A stretch of 64,000 nt of DNA. It comes from Deltaproteobacteria bacterium. Lineage in GTDB: Bacteria > Desulfobacterota > GWC2-55-46. The notes beneath the pieces were generated by a model that made no database searches, was not told the origin of the DNA, and saw only the letters and a program-made list of their open reading frames with translations. The DNA is taken from positions 1-64,000 of the forward strand of contig JACRET010000004.1 of assembly GCA_016218105.1 (NCBI GenBank), written 5' to 3'. This document shows positions 63,859-64,000 of the stretch, piece after piece; the stretch's first letter is position 1; every line of letters starts with the position of its first letter. A program made the translations under genes and the position numbers.

Positions 63859-64000
63859 GTGAGCAGAATCCTTGTTATCCAGCATGTGGCGCATGAAGGG
63901 CTCGGAACCATTGCCCCCTTTTTAAATGAGTTTGATATCGATTTTCTCAAGGTCTACGAGGCAGGGAAGATCAATGCCGCGCCGGAAGGATATTCGGCGC
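63859..64000 (+). CDS. Class I glutamine amidotransferase-like protein, N-terminal part (cut by window end)
   Basis: The first 47 residues from a GTG preceded by TGAGGAG. The protein begins MSRILVIQHVAHEGLGTIAPFL, the usual N terminus of stand-alone class I amidotransferase domains (GuaA-N-like, GMP synthase-type family). The catalytic Cys-His-Glu triad would lie past the window end. It probably shares a transcript with the ANTAR regulator. The exact substrate cannot be assigned from this fragment. Confidence 0.8.
   Translation, partial: MSRILVIQHVAHEGLGTIAPFLNEFDIDFLKVYEAGKINAAPEGYSA

Overview
This looks like the chromosome of a free-living, diderm, probably anaerobic bacterium of the Desulfobacterota/Nitrospirota grade. 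The basis is gene content: an outer-membrane-type signal-peptide protein, cellulose export genes, a gap-pgk-tpiA-secG operon, a c-heme sensor kinase, sigma-54 regulation, pyruvate phosphate dikinase and LarB/LarC. The phylum is inference from families and context; no rRNA is present. One tRNA was found, and no CRISPR array, prophage or transposase gene.

Layout. 1-4.6 kb: the end of a histidine kinase, a sigma-54 response regulator, and an opposing hybrid kinase. 5-9.7 kb: tRNA-Leu(GAG), then a minus-strand glycolytic operon (gap-pgk-tpiA-secG) and aroD. 10.2-13 kb: a 954-residue coiled-coil protein with a C-terminal LysM domain. 13.1-14.2 kb: dispersed repeats and no gene. 14.2-22.2 kb: a cellulose locus (bcsA, a split bcsB, bcsZ), an opposing duplicated beta-rich exported protein, and a BcsG-type cellulose phosphoethanolamine transferase. 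22.4-27.5 kb: a class III cyclase homologue without its metal aspartates, a Roadblock/LC7 protein, and smc interrupted by one in-frame TAG. 27.9-31.3 kb: a sigma-54-driven exported protein and ppdK. 31.7-37.9 kb: gyrA, gpsA and a c-heme sensor kinase. 37.9-46.4 kb: a glycosyltransferase, fba, efp, uvrC, comEC and a DUF4124-like protein. 46.5-50 kb: an MBL hydrolase, larC and larB. 50.1-54 kb: a small chemotaxis-type operon (MCP-CheW-CheY-CheA). 54.2-61.4 kb: hsp20-lon-thiL, galU and a PcrA/UvrD helicase. 61.7-64 kb: glgA, an ANTAR response regulator and the start of a class I glutamine amidotransferase.

How the genes connect. GalU makes UDP-glucose, the BcsA substrate. BcsA carries an intact PilZ c-di-GMP site. 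BcsB and BcsZ complete an inner-membrane/periplasmic synthase, and BcsG suggests the glucan is decorated with phosphoethanolamine. Two near-consensus sigma-54 promoters (27855 and 63212) and a sigma-54 activator (542) point to a local sigma-54 regulon.

The most unusual items are the single amber codon in smc, the -1 break in bcsB at a heptamer of X XXY YYZ form, BcsG in this type of organism with an unrecognised duplicated exported protein beside it, the degenerate cyclase, and two dispersed repeat families, one of which separates larB from larC and the other cheY from cheA. The two broken genes could be sequencing errors, and that should be tested first.
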